The notes: generated by a model not told the origin, from the letters alone. DNA of 64,000 nt from Streptomyces sp. WZ-12 (GCF_028898845.1 NZ_CP118574.1:2728001-2792000); one strand, 5' to 3'; positions 38,446 through 48,276 are shown, counted from the stretch's first letter. Translations and numbers: made by a program.

Positions 38446-40602
38446 CTAGGAGCGCACGGTCGTGGCGGCCCGGACCACGTCGAAGACGCCGGGCACCTGG
38501 CGCATCGCGCGCATCAGGGAGGGCAGTCCGTCGGCGTGCGGCAGGTGAAGGGTGTAGGTGTGCCGGACCAGTTGCTCGTGCGGGGGCTCCACGGCGGCGG
38601 AGACCACGGCGACGCCCTGCGCGGCGATCGCCTCGGTGAGGTCGGGCAGCAGGTGCGGCCGGCTGAACGCCTCGGCCAGCAGCGTCACCCGACAACCGGG
38701 GCCGCCCTTGCCGGCACCCCGCCAGCGCACCCCGACCGGCTGCCGCCCCATCGCCGCCATCCGGGCCACCGCCGGACACAGGGCGCGGTGCACGGTGACC
38801 GTGCCGCCGCGGACCGCGAAGCCGGTGACGGTGTCCGGTGGCACCGGGGTGCAGCAGCCGGCCAACCGGACGGTGGCGCCGGGCAGATCGGCCACCGCGA
38901 GGCCCGAGGCGGCCGGTGCGCGCTCCGGGCCGGCGGGACGGTGGCCGGGAGAGCGGCGGCGTTCGCTGCGACGGCCGGCGGGCGCGACGGCCGGCTCACC
39001 ACCGGGGCCCTCGGGCCGGGCCAGCCAGCGGGCGATGGCGAGCCGGGCGGCCGGCGTGCGGGCGTGGTCGAGCCACTCCGGCGAGGGGCCGGCGGAGTCC
39101 TGGGCCATCAGCAGGTGGAGGCCATCGCCGTCGTGCAGGACCGTGCCGAGGGTGGCGAGGCGGCCGTTGACCCGGGCGCCGATGCAGCCGTGCGCGGCCT
39201 CGCCGTACCGGGCGTAGGCGGCGTCCACGCAACTCGCCCCGGCAGGCAGCCCGATGGGGGTGCCGGGGCCGTCCGCGGCGGCGTCGGTGCAGAAGACGGC
39301 GATCTCTCCTTCCTGGGCGAGATCGTCGCGGAGCGAGGTCCAGAAGGTGTCCGGGTCCGGGGTGGTGCGCTGCCAGTCCAGGAGCCGGTCGAGCCAGCCG
39401 GGGCGGGTTGGGTCGGCCCGCTCGCCCTCGGGGGCGTCCGCGCCGTCGGTGGGGGCGTACGGGTTGCCCAGGGCGATCACGCCGGCCTCGGCGACCCGGT
39501 GCATCCGGTGGGTGCGGATCAGCGTCTCGGCGACATCGCCGCCGGTGCCGGTGATGGCGGTGTGCAGCGACTGGTAGAGGTTGAACTTGGGGGTGGCGAT
39601 GAAGTCCTTGAACTCCGAGACCACCGGGGTGAAGCAGGTGTGCAACTCCCCCAGGACGGCATAGCAGTCGGCGTCCTCGGTCACCAGGACCAGCAGCCGA
39701 CCGAGGTCCGCGCCGGTGAGCCGGCCGCGCGCCAGCAGGACCCGGTGCACGGAGACGAAGTGCCGCGGCCGGACGAGGACTTGGGCGTCGATGCCGGCGT
39801 CGGCCAGCACCGCCCGGGCCCGGCCGGCGATCGTGGCGAGCGGGTCGGGGCGGCCGGCGTAGGACGCCACCAACTGCTGGGTCTCGGCGTACTCCTCGGG
39901 GTGCAGCACCGCGAAGACCAGGTCCTCCAACTCGGTCTTGAGCGCCTGGACGCCCAGGCGTTCGGCGAGCGGGATGAGCACGTCGCGGGTGACGCCGGCG
40001 ATCCGGGCCTGCTTCTCCGGGCGCATCACGCCGAGGGTGCGCATGTTGTGCAGCCGGTCGGCCAGTTTGATGGACATCACCCGCACGTCGTTGCCGGTGG
40101 CGACGAGCATCTTGCGGAAGGTCTCGGGTTCGGCGGCCGTGCCGTAGTCGACCTTCTCCAGTTTGGTGACGCCGTCGACCAGGTAGCAGACCTCGGCGCC
40201 GAACTCCGCCCGCACCTGATCGAGCGTCATCTCGGTGTCCTCGACGGTGTCGTGGAGCAGCGAGGCGGTCAACGTCGTGGTCTCCGCGCCCAGTTCGGCG
40301 AGGATCAGGGTGACCGCGAGCGGGTGGGTGATGTACGGCTCCCCGCTCTTGCGCAACTGGCCGCGGTGCGAGGTCTCGGCGCGCTGGTACGCCCTGCTGA
40401 GGGTGTCCAAGTCGGCGTCGGGATGGTGGTGGCGGTGCACCTTGGCGACGTGTTCCAGGGCGTCGGGGAGTCCGTCGCGCGGAGGCGGGCCGAGCAGTGC
40501 GGCGCGGCCGATGCGGCGCAGCCCCCGGAGCGCCGGCCGGGGGCCGCCGCGCCAACGGCCGGCTGTTTCCGGGTTACCAGGGTTCGTGGCCTCTGCGCTC
40601 AT
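38446..40602 (-). CDS. rshA: RelA/SpoT homologue RshA
   Basis: The protein has 718 residues. The HD hydrolase domain looks intact: AETSHRGQLRKSGEPYITHP, LLHDTVEDTEMT, KLADRLHNMRTL. The synthetase domain is altered: RPRHFVSVH replaces the R.KH.YS signature, and EFKDFIATPKFNLYQSLH has EFKD where bifunctional Rel enzymes have RFKD and RelA has EFDD. A TGS-like part (ASCVDAAYARYG, ARVNGRL) and a C-terminal ACT domain (RHTYTLHLPHADGLPSLMRAM named by YTLHLPHADG) follow. (p)ppGpp hydrolysis is likely; synthesis is doubtful from sequence. ATG at 40602 has GGAGG. In Streptomyces a separate RelA is expected elsewhere in the genome. Confidence 0.93.
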   Translation of the reverse strand: MSAEATNPGNPETAGRWRGGPRPALRGLRRIGRAALLGPPPRDGLPDALEHVAKVHRHHHPDADLDTLSRAYQRAETSHRGQLRKSGEPYITHPLAVTLILAELGAETTTLTASLLHDTVEDTEMTLDQVRAEFGAEVCYLVDGVTKLEKVDYGTAAEPETFRKMLVATGNDVRVMSIKLADRLHNMRTLGVMRPEKQARIAGVTRDVLIPLAERLGVQALKTELEDLVFAVLHPEEYAETQQLVASYAGRPDPLATIAGRARAVLADAGIDAQVLVRPRHFVSVHRVLLARGRLTGADLGRLLVLVTEDADCYAVLGELHTCFTPVVSEFKDFIATPKFNLYQSLHTAITGTGGDVAETLIRTHRMHRVAEAGVIALGNPYAPTDGADAPEGERADPTRPGWLDRLLDWQRTTPDPDTFWTSLRDDLAQEGEIAVFCTDAAADGPGTPIGLPAGASCVDAAYARYGEAAHGCIGARVNGRLATLGTVLHDGDGLHLLMAQDSAGPSPEWLDHARTPAARLAIARWLARPEGPGGEPAVAPAGRRSERRRSPGHRPAGPERAPAASGLAVADLPGATVRLAGCCTPVPPDTVTGFAVRGGTVTVHRALCPAVARMAAMGRQPVGVRWRGAGKGGPGCRVTLLAEAFSRPHLLPDLTEAIAAQGVAVVSAAVEPPHEQLVRHTYTLHLPHADGLPSLMRAMRQVPGVFDVVRAATTVRS

Positions 40603-40822
40603 GGGCACCTCCGGCGGCGTCGACCGGCGGTGGGGCGTCGTCAGTTCGTGCGCCTGGGCCGGTGCTTGATGCTACCGAGCCCATCACGCAGCGCTGTCCG
40701 CCTCTCGCTCAGCGTGAATCGGACCACCCCTTCGAGGGAAGTTTCTGGCCGGAATCGTTTCTTCTCGCCGAAACCGCTTCCCCTGGCCGAGGGGCGTGCT
40801 CCGGCGCCCCCGGCCGCCCCCG

Positions 40823-41701
40823 TCAGCCGGCGAGCGCGCCGGTCAGCCACTCCGGCGCGAAGGTGCCCTCGGCGACGATCACGGCCGGGCCGGTCATCTC
40901 GACCGTGCCGTCCGGCAGCTCGGTGATGGTCAGCGCGCCGCCCAGCACGTCGACGGTGTACGTCACCGGGGTGCCGGTCGCGGCCGGGTCCAGGCCGTCC
41001 CGGCGGGCGGTGGCGACGGCCACCGCGCAGGCGCCGGTGCCACAGGACCGGGTCTCGCCGGAGCCGCGCTCGTGCACCCGCATCGCCACGTGACGCGGGC
41101 CGCGGTCCACGACGAACTCGATGTTGACGCCCTCCGGATACACCTCGGCCGGGCCGAACTGCGGCTGCTCGCGCAGCTCCCCGGCGTGCGCCAGGTCCTC
41201 GACGAACGCGACGGCGTGCGGATTGCCCATGTTGACGTTGCGGGCCGGCCAAGTGCGGCCGTCGACCTCGACCACCACGCCCTCCTCGGGCAGCGCGGCG
41301 CGCCCCATGGAGACCGTGACGTCACCGGACTTGGCGAGGTGGACCCGGCGCACTCCGGCGCGGGTGGCGATCGCCAGATCGCCGGCCTCGACCAGGCCGG
41401 CGTGCAGGAGGTACCGGGCGAAGACCCGGACACCGTTGCCGCACATCTCGGCGATCGAGCCGTCGCCGTTGCGGTAGTCCATGAACCACTCGGCCTCGTC
41501 GGCCATCGCCCGGGCCTCGGGATGCGCGGCCGATCGCACGACGCGCAGCAGGCCGTCGCCACCCACTCCGGCGCGGCGGTCGCAGATCCTCGCGACGGCG
41601 GTCGCGGGGACGTCGAGCCGGCCGTCGGGATCCGGGACGATCACGAAGTCGTTCTCGGTGCCGTGGCCCTTGAGGAAGGCGATGCGCTGGGTGCTGGTCA
41701 C
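40823..41701 (-). CDS. dapF: Diaminopimelate epimerase
   Basis: The protein has 292 residues. It interconverts LL- and meso-diaminopimelate for lysine synthesis. The two catalytic cysteines are in EMCGNGVRVFARYL and SCGTGACAVAVA. GHGTENDFV is the N-terminal signature (Thr for the usual Gln). Streptomyces peptidoglycan uses LL-diaminopimelate, so this enzyme feeds mainly the meso branch to lysine. It is the last gene after miaA and a membrane protein gene in the same direction. Confidence 0.97.
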   Translation of the reverse strand: MTSTQRIAFLKGHGTENDFVIVPDPDGRLDVPATAVARICDRRAGVGGDGLLRVVRSAAHPEARAMADEAEWFMDYRNGDGSIAEMCGNGVRVFARYLLHAGLVEAGDLAIATRAGVRRVHLAKSGDVTVSMGRAALPEEGVVVEVDGRTWPARNVNMGNPHAVAFVEDLAHAGELREQPQFGPAEVYPEGVNIEFVVDRGPRHVAMRVHERGSGETRSCGTGACAVAVATARRDGLDPAATGTPVTYTVDVLGGALTITELPDGTVEMTGPAVIVAEGTFAPEWLTGALAG

Positions 41702-41751
41702 TCCTGAATCCTACGGGGAGGACGCGGCACCGGCCGGACGGGGCGCGGGCC

Positions 41752-41760
41752 TGTGGACAA
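41752..41760. promoter_or_regulatory. DnaA-box-like site
   Basis: TGTGGACAA is the exact reverse complement of the preferred Streptomyces DnaA box TTGTCCACA. It lies in the 65-bp gap between the membrane protein gene and dapF. A chance match cannot be excluded. Confidence 0.35.
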
Positions 41761-41766
41761 CGGGCC

Positions 41767-42321
41767 TCAGCGGAGGCGGGCGACCCGCCAGATGGCCAGC
41801 GCGGCGAGCACGGCGACCACGGTGGCGTAGAGCAGCACCACCCGCCAGTTGGCGCGGCGCCCGGAGCCGCGGACCGGGAGGCCGGGCCAGGTGTGACCGA
41901 CCCGGCGGGCGGCCATCATGCCGGTGCCCGCGGCGCAGCAGCACAGCAGCAGGCCGAGCATCGCGATCACCGCGCCGCCGTCGCCGCCGAGCTCGAAGGC
42001 CAGCGGGAAGGCGAACATCAGCGAGCCGAGGGCGGCCAGCGCCACGATCGGGGCGAGCTGCCACCAGCGCAGCCGCCGGGGCGGGCGCAGATCGCGGAAG
42101 GACTCCCCGCCCTCGGGAGCCGGGGCCGGCTCCGCGTCGGGGCCGTCGGAGGCGTCGAGGGTGGCCGGGTGGCCGTCCGCGATGCCGTCATCGGGGGCGT
42201 CGGAGCGGTCGTGCGGCGGCTGGTGGGTGTCGTGGACCGCCCGGTCGCCCTCGGGCGGCGGTGCCGCACCGGTGCCGTCCCGGTCCGACTGTTGGGCTCT
42301 GTTGCGAGGGCTGGCCTCCAT
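41767..42321 (-). CDS. Conserved membrane protein between miaA and dapF
   Basis: The protein has 184 residues. The first 85 are acidic and Pro/Asp/Gly-rich. Three hydrophobic segments follow (LAPIVALAALGSLMFAFPLAF named by LAPIVALAALG; AVIAMLGLLLCCCAAGTGM; VVLLYATVVAVLAALAIW). The CCC cluster in the second segment is notable. The family is typical of Streptomyces and lacks an assigned function. ATG at 42321 is 9 nt from GGAGGG; GTG at 42327 is closer than ideal. Confidence 0.82.
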   Translation of the reverse strand: MEASPRNRAQQSDRDGTGAAPPPEGDRAVHDTHQPPHDRSDAPDDGIADGHPATLDASDGPDAEPAPAPEGGESFRDLRPPRRLRWWQLAPIVALAALGSLMFAFPLAFELGGDGGAVIAMLGLLLCCCAAGTGMMAARRVGHTWPGLPVRGSGRRANWRVVLLYATVVAVLAALAIWRVARLR

Positions 42322-42430
42322 TGCCACGCGCCCTCCCCACTGCCAGATTGCACGCCTCGATCGATGGTCGATGATGACACGGCCTCAGGGGCCCGGATGA
42401 CGGCCGGAGCGTCCCGATGCCATGACGTGA

Positions 42431-43369
42431 TCAGGCTGTGACCGGTCGTTCGAGCAACGCCAGTGCCAGGGCCGGGAGCTCGGCCCGGCGGTCCGCCGCG
42501 CCACTCAGCCAGTGCACCCGCGGGTCCCGGCGGAACCAGGAGTCCTGGCGGCGCGCGAAGCGCTTGGTGGCGCGCACCGTCTCGTCCCGCGCCTGCTGCT
42601 CGGTGCACTCCCCGGCCAGGTGGGCGAGCACCTGCTGGTAGCCCAGCGCCCGGGAGGCGGTGCGGCCCTCGCGCAGCCCCTCGCCCTCCAACCGGCGCAC
42701 CTCGTCGACCAGTCCGGCCTCCCACATCCGGTCGACCCGGGTCGCGATCCGCTCGTCGAGCTCGGGGCGTTCGACGTCCACGCCGATCTGGAGGGTGTCG
42801 TAAATGGCTTCGTGGCCAGGGAGGTTGGCGGTGAACGGGCGGCCGGTGATCTCGATGACCTCCAGGGCGCGCACGATCCGGCGGCCGTTGCTGGCCAGGA
42901 TGGCGCGCGCGGCCTCAGGGTCGGCGGCGGTGAGCCGGGCGTGCAGCGCGCCGCTGCCCAGCTCGGCGAGTTCGGCCTCCAGACGGGCGCGGATGGCGGG
43001 GTCGGTGCCGGGGAATTCCAGGGCGTCCAGGGCGCCGCGTACGTAGAGGCCGGAGCCGCCGACCAGGACCGGGGTGCGGCCCTCGGCCAGCAGCCGGTCG
43101 ATCTCGGCGCGGGCCAGCCGCTGGTACTCGGCGACGTTGGCCGCGCGGGTGACGTCCCAGATGTCCAGGAGGTGGTGCGGGACGCCCTGCCGCTCCTCAA
43201 GGGTGAGCTTGGCAGTGCCGATGTCCATGCCCCGGTAGAGCTGCATCGAGTCGGCGTTGATGACCTCGCCGCCCAGGTGTTGGGCGAGCGCGACGCCCAG
43301 GTCGGACTTTCCGGCCGCGGTGGGGCCGACGACGGCGATGACCCGCGGTGCGGGGGCGACGGTGTTCAC
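42431..43369 (-). CDS. miaA: tRNA dimethylallyltransferase
   Basis: The protein has 312 residues. It transfers a dimethylallyl group to N6 of A37 in tRNAs reading UNN codons. Seen are the P-loop VVGPTAAGKSDLG, the DSMQLYRGMDIGTAK motif, LVGGSGLYVRG, and RATKRFARRQDSWFRRD near the C-terminus. GTG at 43369 begins MNTVAPAPRVIAVVGP. Its product i6A37 is the substrate of MiaB, encoded 1.5 kb further right. In Streptomyces this modification affects the UUA-decoding bldA tRNA, which is relevant to the TTA codons in the accessory MFS gene. Confidence 0.97.
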   Translation of the reverse strand: MNTVAPAPRVIAVVGPTAAGKSDLGVALAQHLGGEVINADSMQLYRGMDIGTAKLTLEERQGVPHHLLDIWDVTRAANVAEYQRLARAEIDRLLAEGRTPVLVGGSGLYVRGALDALEFPGTDPAIRARLEAELAELGSGALHARLTAADPEAARAILASNGRRIVRALEVIEITGRPFTANLPGHEAIYDTLQIGVDVERPELDERIATRVDRMWEAGLVDEVRRLEGEGLREGRTASRALGYQQVLAHLAGECTEQQARDETVRATKRFARRQDSWFRRDPRVHWLSGAADRRAELPALALALLERPVTA

Positions 43370-43551
43370 CCCGTCAGTCTCGCAAACCTCATGGGGTCAT
43401 CTCGAACGAGCGACGTGACGGCGCTCCTGCGGTCTCGTTGCCAGATGACGAGATCCCGAACGCCGGTGCGCTGCCGGGGCCCGTCGGGCGGCGCAAGCGG
43501 ACGCTCCGGGCGACGAGGGATTTCCCCCACACGAGGAGCGTAGGAGCAGTT

Positions 43552-44097
43552 ATGGGCGTGTTTTCGCGGTTCCGCCGGCGCAAGGACGACGCGGTGCAGG
43601 AGAGCGCCGCGGCGGCGGAAACGGGGGCGCAGGCCGCGGCGGAGGCGGCACCGGGGACGGACGACGCGGTCGCCCCGGAGGCGTCCGGGCCGGCGGCGCC
43701 GACCCCGTCGGAGCCGGGAGCGCAGGCGGCGGAGGACGGCACACCGGACGACGCCCGGGACGGAGCGCAGGATCGGGTCGGAGAGCCGGCGACCGGCTCG
43801 GACGCGGGCGCGGAGCCGAATACGCCGGCGGATGCGCCGGCGGGCGAGGCGACGGACTCGGAAGCAGGGGCGGCCGAGGCCGGTGCGGAGGTCCAGCCTG
43901 AGGCCCCGGTGGACGAGGAGCCGGTGGAGGCCGCGGCGCCGGACGAGGCCGCGCAGGACGCCGTCGATGCGGCGGGGGACGGGGCGGCGCCGGAGCCCGT
44001 CGCGGCGGTCGTCGCGGAGGGCGGGGCCGGGATCCCGCGGCAGCAGTCGGGGCGGGCCGCTGCGGACCGCCCGGCCGGCGAGGGCACGCGGCAGTAG
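43552..44097 (+). CDS. Acidic, low-complexity Ala/Pro/Glu-rich protein
   Basis: The protein has 181 residues. It begins with a basic amphipathic start (MGVFSRFRRRKDD), then is almost entirely Ala, Glu, Asp, Pro and Gly, with no predicted folded domain. Similar Streptomyces proteins at this locus are sometimes labelled gliding motility protein, without evidence. ATG at 43552 has AGGAG 6 nt upstream and the third-position GC bias supports coding. The MGVFSRFRRR start could bind membrane or nucleic acid; that is a guess. Confidence 0.75.
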   Translation: MGVFSRFRRRKDDAVQESAAAAETGAQAAAEAAPGTDDAVAPEASGPAAPTPSEPGAQAAEDGTPDDARDGAQDRVGEPATGSDAGAEPNTPADAPAGEATDSEAGAAEAGAEVQPEAPVDEEPVEAAAPDEAAQDAVDAAGDGAAPEPVAAVVAEGGAGIPRQQSGRAAADRPAGEGTRQ

Positions 44098-44103
44098 CCG
44101 CCC

Positions 44104-44138
44104 GCGGCCGGGTGCGGCCGGGCCGCGTGCCCGGCCGC
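44104..44138. terminator. Bidirectional hairpin terminator
   Basis: GCGGCCGGG pairs with CCCGGCCGC around a 17-nt GC-rich loop, between the convergent acidic protein gene and the dioxygenase-like gene. Confidence 0.6.
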
Positions 44139-44146
44139 GCCGCCGG

Positions 44147-44869
44147 CTACGACCAGGCGGCCACGACGTACCCGACGCCGTACGGGGCCTCCTCGCGCAG
44201 CAGTTGGCCGCGCAGCCCGGCGCCCTCGGCGGCGCCCGCGAGGACCTGCCAGCAGGACCGCCCGGAGACCAGGAGGTCGGCGGCGAGATCGGCGTCCAGG
44301 GCGGCCAGCGCCCCGGTGTCTGCGGCGCCCAGCGCGCGGGCCGCGGCGGTGTCGAACGGTTCGGCCCGCTCGTCGAGGTAGCCGGGCGCCTTGACCGAGC
44401 GGCGCGCGCTGCCGTCGCCGAGCACCAGCAGCGCCACCCGGGACGCGGAGTCGGCGAGCTCCCGGCCCCGCGGCAGGCAGCGGTCGAGCGGCAGCCGCTC
44501 GGCCACCCCCAGCCCCTCCAGGGGCGCATCGGCCCATGCTGTACGGGACAGCAGCCAGGCACCGACGGCCAGTGAGGGCGGCAACTGCCGTCCGTCAGCC
44601 GGTAGTTGCGCCCCGGCGGCCCCCAGCGTCACGTCGAGGTCCACCCCGAAACCGCGGAACGAACCGGGGGCGCCCTGCGGATACCGCCCCGCGTCGGCCT
44701 CGTCGGTAACCGGGCCGAGCACCACCAGCCGGTCGGGGCGGGCCGCGGCGAGCACCCCTACGGCGTCCACACAGGCGGCCCGCAACGGGTCGAGCTCCGG
44801 TGCGGCGCCCGCGGCGACCTCGGGGACGAGCAGCGGCGGACAGGGGCAGAGAGCGGCGGCTACGAGCAT
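44147..44869 (-). CDS. Class III extradiol-dioxygenase-like protein (LigB/MEMO fold)
   Basis: The protein has 240 residues. It starts MLVAAALCPCPPLLVPEVAAG and includes PDRLVVLGPVTDE and ALLVLGDGSARRSVKAPGYLDERAEPFD (named by LLVLGDGSARR). The fold is that of LigB-type dioxygenases. The metal-binding histidines of true enzymes are not obvious (the N-terminal CPCPP replaces the usual PHPP), so activity is doubtful. It follows miaB with a 60-bp gap, in the same direction, and is a common neighbour of miaB in Streptomyces. Confidence 0.85.
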   Translation of the reverse strand: MLVAAALCPCPPLLVPEVAAGAAPELDPLRAACVDAVGVLAAARPDRLVVLGPVTDEADAGRYPQGAPGSFRGFGVDLDVTLGAAGAQLPADGRQLPPSLAVGAWLLSRTAWADAPLEGLGVAERLPLDRCLPRGRELADSASRVALLVLGDGSARRSVKAPGYLDERAEPFDTAAARALGAADTGALAALDADLAADLLVSGRSCWQVLAGAAEGAGLRGQLLREEAPYGVGYVVAAWS

Positions 44870-44929
44870 GCACGCAGCGTAACGCCAGGCTCCCCGCGCC
44901 CGTCCACGAGTTGGTGGGGGCGGTCGAGA

Positions 44930-46453
44930 TCAGTCGCAGCCGCAGCCCGGCGCGGCGGCCGGCAGCGGCTCGGGGGCACCGATCTTCGGCAGACCGAGCA
45001 TCACCCCGGCCGGCTTGGCCGCCTCCGCCGCGTTGCGCCTCTCCCAGGCGTCGCCGGCGCGGGTGCGGCGGACATCCAGGACGGGGCCCTCGGCCAGGAG
45101 GTGGTGCGGGGCGGCGTAGGTGACCTCGACGGTGACCACGTCACCGGGGCGCACCGGCTGGTCCGGCTTGCTGAAGTGGACCAGGCGGTTGTCGGGCGCG
45201 CGGCCGGAGAGCCGCTGGGTGGCGCCGTCCTTGCGTCCCTCGCCCTCCGCGACCATCAGCTCCAGGGTGCGGCCGACCTGCTTCTTGTTCTCCTCCCAGG
45301 AGATCTCCTCCTGGAGGGCGACCAGGCGCTCGTAGCGGGCCTGCACGACCTCCTTGGGGATCTGGCCGTCCATCTCGGCGGCCGGGGTGCCGGGCCGCTT
45401 GGAGTACTGGAAGGTGAACGCCTGGGAGAACCGGGCCTCGCGGACGACGTGCATGGTCTGCTCGAAGTCCTCCTCGGTCTCGCCGGGGAAGCCCACGATG
45501 ATGTCGGTGGTGATGGCCGCGTGCGGGATGGCGGCGCGCACCTTCTCGATGATGCCGAGGTAGCGCTCCTGGCGGTACGAGCGGCGCATCGCCTTCAGGA
45601 CGGTGTCCGAGCCCGACTGGAGCGGCATGTGGAGCTGCGGCATCGCGTTGGGCGTCTCGGCCATCGCCGCGATCACGTCGTCGGTGAAGTCGCGCGGGTG
45701 CGGGGAGGTGAAGCGGACCCGCTCCAGCCCCTCGATCGAGCCGCAGGCCCGCAGCAGCTTGCTGAACGCCTCGCGGTCGCCGATGTCGGAGCCGTAGGCG
45801 TTGACGTTCTGGCCGAGCAGGGTGATCTCGGAGACGCCCTCGGCGACCAGCGCCTCGACCTCGGCGAGGATGTCGCCGGGCCGGCGGTCCTTCTCCTTGC
45901 CGCGCAGGGCCGGGACGATGCAGAAGGTGCAGGTGTTGTTGCAGCCGACCGAGATGGAGACCCAGGCCGCGTAGGCGCTCTCCCGGCGGGTCGGCAGCGT
46001 GGACGGGAACGCCTCCAGCGAGTCGGCGATCTCGACCTGCGCCTCCTCCTGGACGCGGGCGCGCTCCAGGAGGACGGGCAGCTTTCCGATGTTGTGCGTG
46101 CCGAAGACGACGTCCACCCAGGGCGCCTTCTTCACGATGGTGTCGCGGTCCTTCTGGGCCAGACAGCCGCCGACCGCGATCTGCATACCGGGCCGCCGGG
46201 CCTTGACCGGCGCGAGCCGGCCGAGGTTGCCGTACAGCCGGTTGTCGGCGTTCTCGCGCACCGCGCAGGTGTTGAAGACGACGACGTCGGCCTCGCCCTC
46301 GCCGGTGCCCTCAGGGGCCCGTACGTAGCCCGCGCCCTCCAACAACCCCGAGAGCCGCTCGGAGTCATGGACGTTCATCTGGCACCCGTAGGTGCGCACC
46401 TCGTACGTTTTCACTTCCGCCACTGCTCCGCCGGCCACGTCGTTACCGCTCAC
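44930..46453 (-). CDS. miaB: tRNA-2-methylthio-N6-dimethylallyladenosine synthase
   Basis: The protein has 507 residues. A radical-SAM methylthiotransferase with two Fe-S clusters. N-terminal cluster cysteines are in [16 protein letters not shown] and VGGCLAQKD. The radical-SAM motif is [14 protein letters not shown]-terminal TRAM domain starts at about [13 protein letters not shown]. It adds the methylthio group to i6A37 made by MiaA. GTG at 46453 starts the protein; the ribosome binding site is weak, and a start at about residue 12 is possible. The C-terminus ends in CGCD, an extra cysteine pair. Confidence 0.97.
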   Translation of the reverse strand: MSGNDVAGGAVAEVKTYEVRTYGCQMNVHDSERLSGLLEGAGYVRAPEGTGEGEADVVVFNTCAVRENADNRLYGNLGRLAPVKARRPGMQIAVGGCLAQKDRDTIVKKAPWVDVVFGTHNIGKLPVLLERARVQEEAQVEIADSLEAFPSTLPTRRESAYAAWVSISVGCNNTCTFCIVPALRGKEKDRRPGDILAEVEALVAEGVSEITLLGQNVNAYGSDIGDREAFSKLLRACGSIEGLERVRFTSPHPRDFTDDVIAAMAETPNAMPQLHMPLQSGSDTVLKAMRRSYRQERYLGIIEKVRAAIPHAAITTDIIVGFPGETEEDFEQTMHVVREARFSQAFTFQYSKRPGTPAAEMDGQIPKEVVQARYERLVALQEEISWEENKKQVGRTLELMVAEGEGRKDGATQRLSGRAPDNRLVHFSKPDQPVRPGDVVTVEVTYAAPHHLLAEGPVLDVRRTRAGDAWERRNAAEAAKPAGVMLGLPKIGAPEPLPAAAPGCGCD

Positions 46454-46532
46454 CCGTCCAGGGTACGGGCTCCCGGCGGGGCCTTCGGCGGCCGTGCGCG
46501 CGGGGCGGTGCCGCGGGGCCGGCGGGACGGCG

Positions 46533-47147
46533 TTACGCGGCGGCGAAGCGGGCCCGCGGCGCGCCGCGGAGCCGGCCGGGCGGGAGCTTCCGTCCGAACG
46601 CGACCAGCAGCAGGTCCTGGGCGCTGCCGCGGAGCGGGTCGCCGGTGCCGTAGGACCAGTCGAGGTCGTCGGCGTGCAGCGCCACCCCGTCGAGGTCGAC
46701 GCCGAAGAACTTCATGCCGCGCGGGGTGAGGCCGTCCAGGAGGACCCGTAGCCGGTCCTCGGGGACGCGGCGGTCCAGGCCGAGCGGGACGGCGATGTCC
46801 AGGCCGTGCAGGACGTCGTGGCCCAGGGCCGCCGTGAAGCCGCCGACCGGCGGGGTCCAGGGATGGTGCGCGTGGTCCCGGAGGGCGGCGGCGAGGGCGG
46901 CCGGTGGGAGGGCCGCGGCGTCCTTACGGGCGAGCCGGTCGGTCATCCGGTGCAGGCCCCGGGCCCTGACCACCTCGGCGACGACCCGGGGGAACGGGTA
47001 GCGGAAACCCATGGACATGTGGGCGGCGACCTCCCGCACCCGCCAGCCCGTACACAGCGTGAGCGCGTCCCACTGCTCGGGCGCGAGGGCGTCCAACAGG
47101 TGGGCCAGCTCGCGTCGTTCGGCGGCGATCGCGGCGCGGATGTCCAT
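46533..47147 (-). CDS. Maleylpyruvate isomerase family protein (mycothiol-dependent type)
   Basis: The protein has 204 residues. It has the DinB-like four-helix fold of the TIGR03083 family: [20 protein letters not shown] then [12 protein letters not shown], with the metal-ligand histidine pattern (H in AAHM, then HDVLHGLD). Such proteins use mycothiol or have unknown roles. ATG at 47147 has GGAGGAACC before it. It is divergent from the LysR gene, which may control it. Confidence 0.87.
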   Translation of the reverse strand: MDIRAAIAAERRELAHLLDALAPEQWDALTLCTGWRVREVAAHMSMGFRYPFPRVVAEVVRARGLHRMTDRLARKDAAALPPAALAAALRDHAHHPWTPPVGGFTAALGHDVLHGLDIAVPLGLDRRVPEDRLRVLLDGLTPRGMKFFGVDLDGVALHADDLDWSYGTGDPLRGSAQDLLLVAFGRKLPPGRLRGAPRARFAAA

Positions 47148-47238
47148 GGTTCCTCCCCGTCTACGGTCCGGCCCGGTGGGCGGGTGGGCCGGCAGGTCTC
47201 CAGGATCTTGCCGGCTACCGCCATAAGTCCAAGAGCCT

Positions 47239-47258
47239 GTTCTTCTCGCCCCTAGAAC
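47239..47258. promoter_or_regulatory. GTTCT-N10-AGAAC palindrome, candidate LysR site
   Basis: GTTCT (47239-47243) and AGAAC (47254-47258) lie in the 142-bp divergent gap between the maleylpyruvate-isomerase-like gene and the lysR gene, 32 bp from the lysR start. The inner T-N11-A pattern fits a LysR box. Confidence 0.5.
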
Positions 47259-47289
47259 TTGTGGTGATGGAGCTGCAGAATGCGTGGTC

Positions 47290-48228
47290 ATGGAGCTTCG
47301 GCAGTTGCAGTACTTCGTCGCGGTGGCGGAGGAGGCCAGCTTCACCCGGGCCGCGGCCCGTCTCCACCTGGCGCAGCCGGGGATCAGCGCGCAGGTCCGG
47401 CAGCTCGAACGGGAGCTGGGGCAGTCCCTGTTGGACCGCTCGGGACGGTCGGTGACGCTGACCGAGGTGGGCGCGGCCGTGCTCCCGTATGCCCGGGCCG
47501 CGCTGGCCGCCGTCGAGGGGGCGCGGCAGACGGTGGCGGAGTTCACCGGGCTGCTGCGCGGCCAGGTCACCCTCGGGCTGGTGTCGGGGGCCGCGCCGGC
47601 GCGGGAGGCGGAGGTGGCGTCCCTGTTGGCGGACTTCCACGACGTGCATCCCCAGGTGGACGTCGCGCTCGCCGCGGACAACTCGGAGCGGATGCTCGCG
47701 GCGCTCCAACGGGGCGAGTTGGACGTGGCGTTGCTGGGGACCGTCGACGCGGAGCCGCCGGCGGGGCTGTCGTTCCAGATCGTGGCCGACGAGCCGCTGG
47801 TGGCGGCGGTCGTCCCGGGCAGCCCACTGCTGGCGGTCGCGGACGACGGGCGGATCCCGCTGACGGCGCTGCGCGACCACCCCCTGATCAGCCTGCCGCG
47901 CGGCACCGGGATCCGCGGGGTGCTGGAACGCGCCTGCGCCGACGCCGGGTTCCGACCGCGGATCGCCTTCGAGGCGGCCGGGCCACAACTGCTGGTCGGG
48001 CTCGCGGCCCGCGGTCTGGGCGTGGCGGTGGTCCCGGAGTCCGCCGCGGCGGGGGAACCCGGGCTGCGGACGCTGTCCTTCCGTGGGGCGCGGCCGCGTG
48101 GCCGGATCGCGCTGGCCTGGCGGGCGGACGGACCACCAGGGCCGGCGGCCCGGGCACTACTGGAGCGACTGCGGACGGCCTTGGGAACAACGGGCGGGAG
48201 GGGTGTCTGGACGGAGGCGAAGACGTAA
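47290..48228 (+). CDS. LysR-family transcriptional regulator
   Basis: The protein has 312 residues. The N-terminal helix-turn-helix is typical (MELRQLQYFVAVAEEASFTR, AAARLHLAQPGISAQVRQLE named by its core LAQPGISAQVRQLE). The C-terminal periplasmic-binding-like effector domain follows (VTLGLVSGAAP, ARGLGVAVVPES). ATG at 47290 is the canonical start; GTG two codons earlier is possible, and the ribosome binding site is poor. The likely target is the divergent isomerase-like gene, and possibly itself. Confidence 0.93.
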   Translation: MELRQLQYFVAVAEEASFTRAAARLHLAQPGISAQVRQLERELGQSLLDRSGRSVTLTEVGAAVLPYARAALAAVEGARQTVAEFTGLLRGQVTLGLVSGAAPAREAEVASLLADFHDVHPQVDVALAADNSERMLAALQRGELDVALLGTVDAEPPAGLSFQIVADEPLVAAVVPGSPLLAVADDGRIPLTALRDHPLISLPRGTGIRGVLERACADAGFRPRIAFEAAGPQLLVGLAARGLGVAVVPESAAAGEPGLRTLSFRGARPRGRIALAWRADGPPGPAARALLERLRTALGTTGGRGVWTEAKT

Positions 48229-48276
48229 CGTTTCACCCCCTCCCGCAGGCGCGTCGCGACTGGCAGGATCTCGCCC

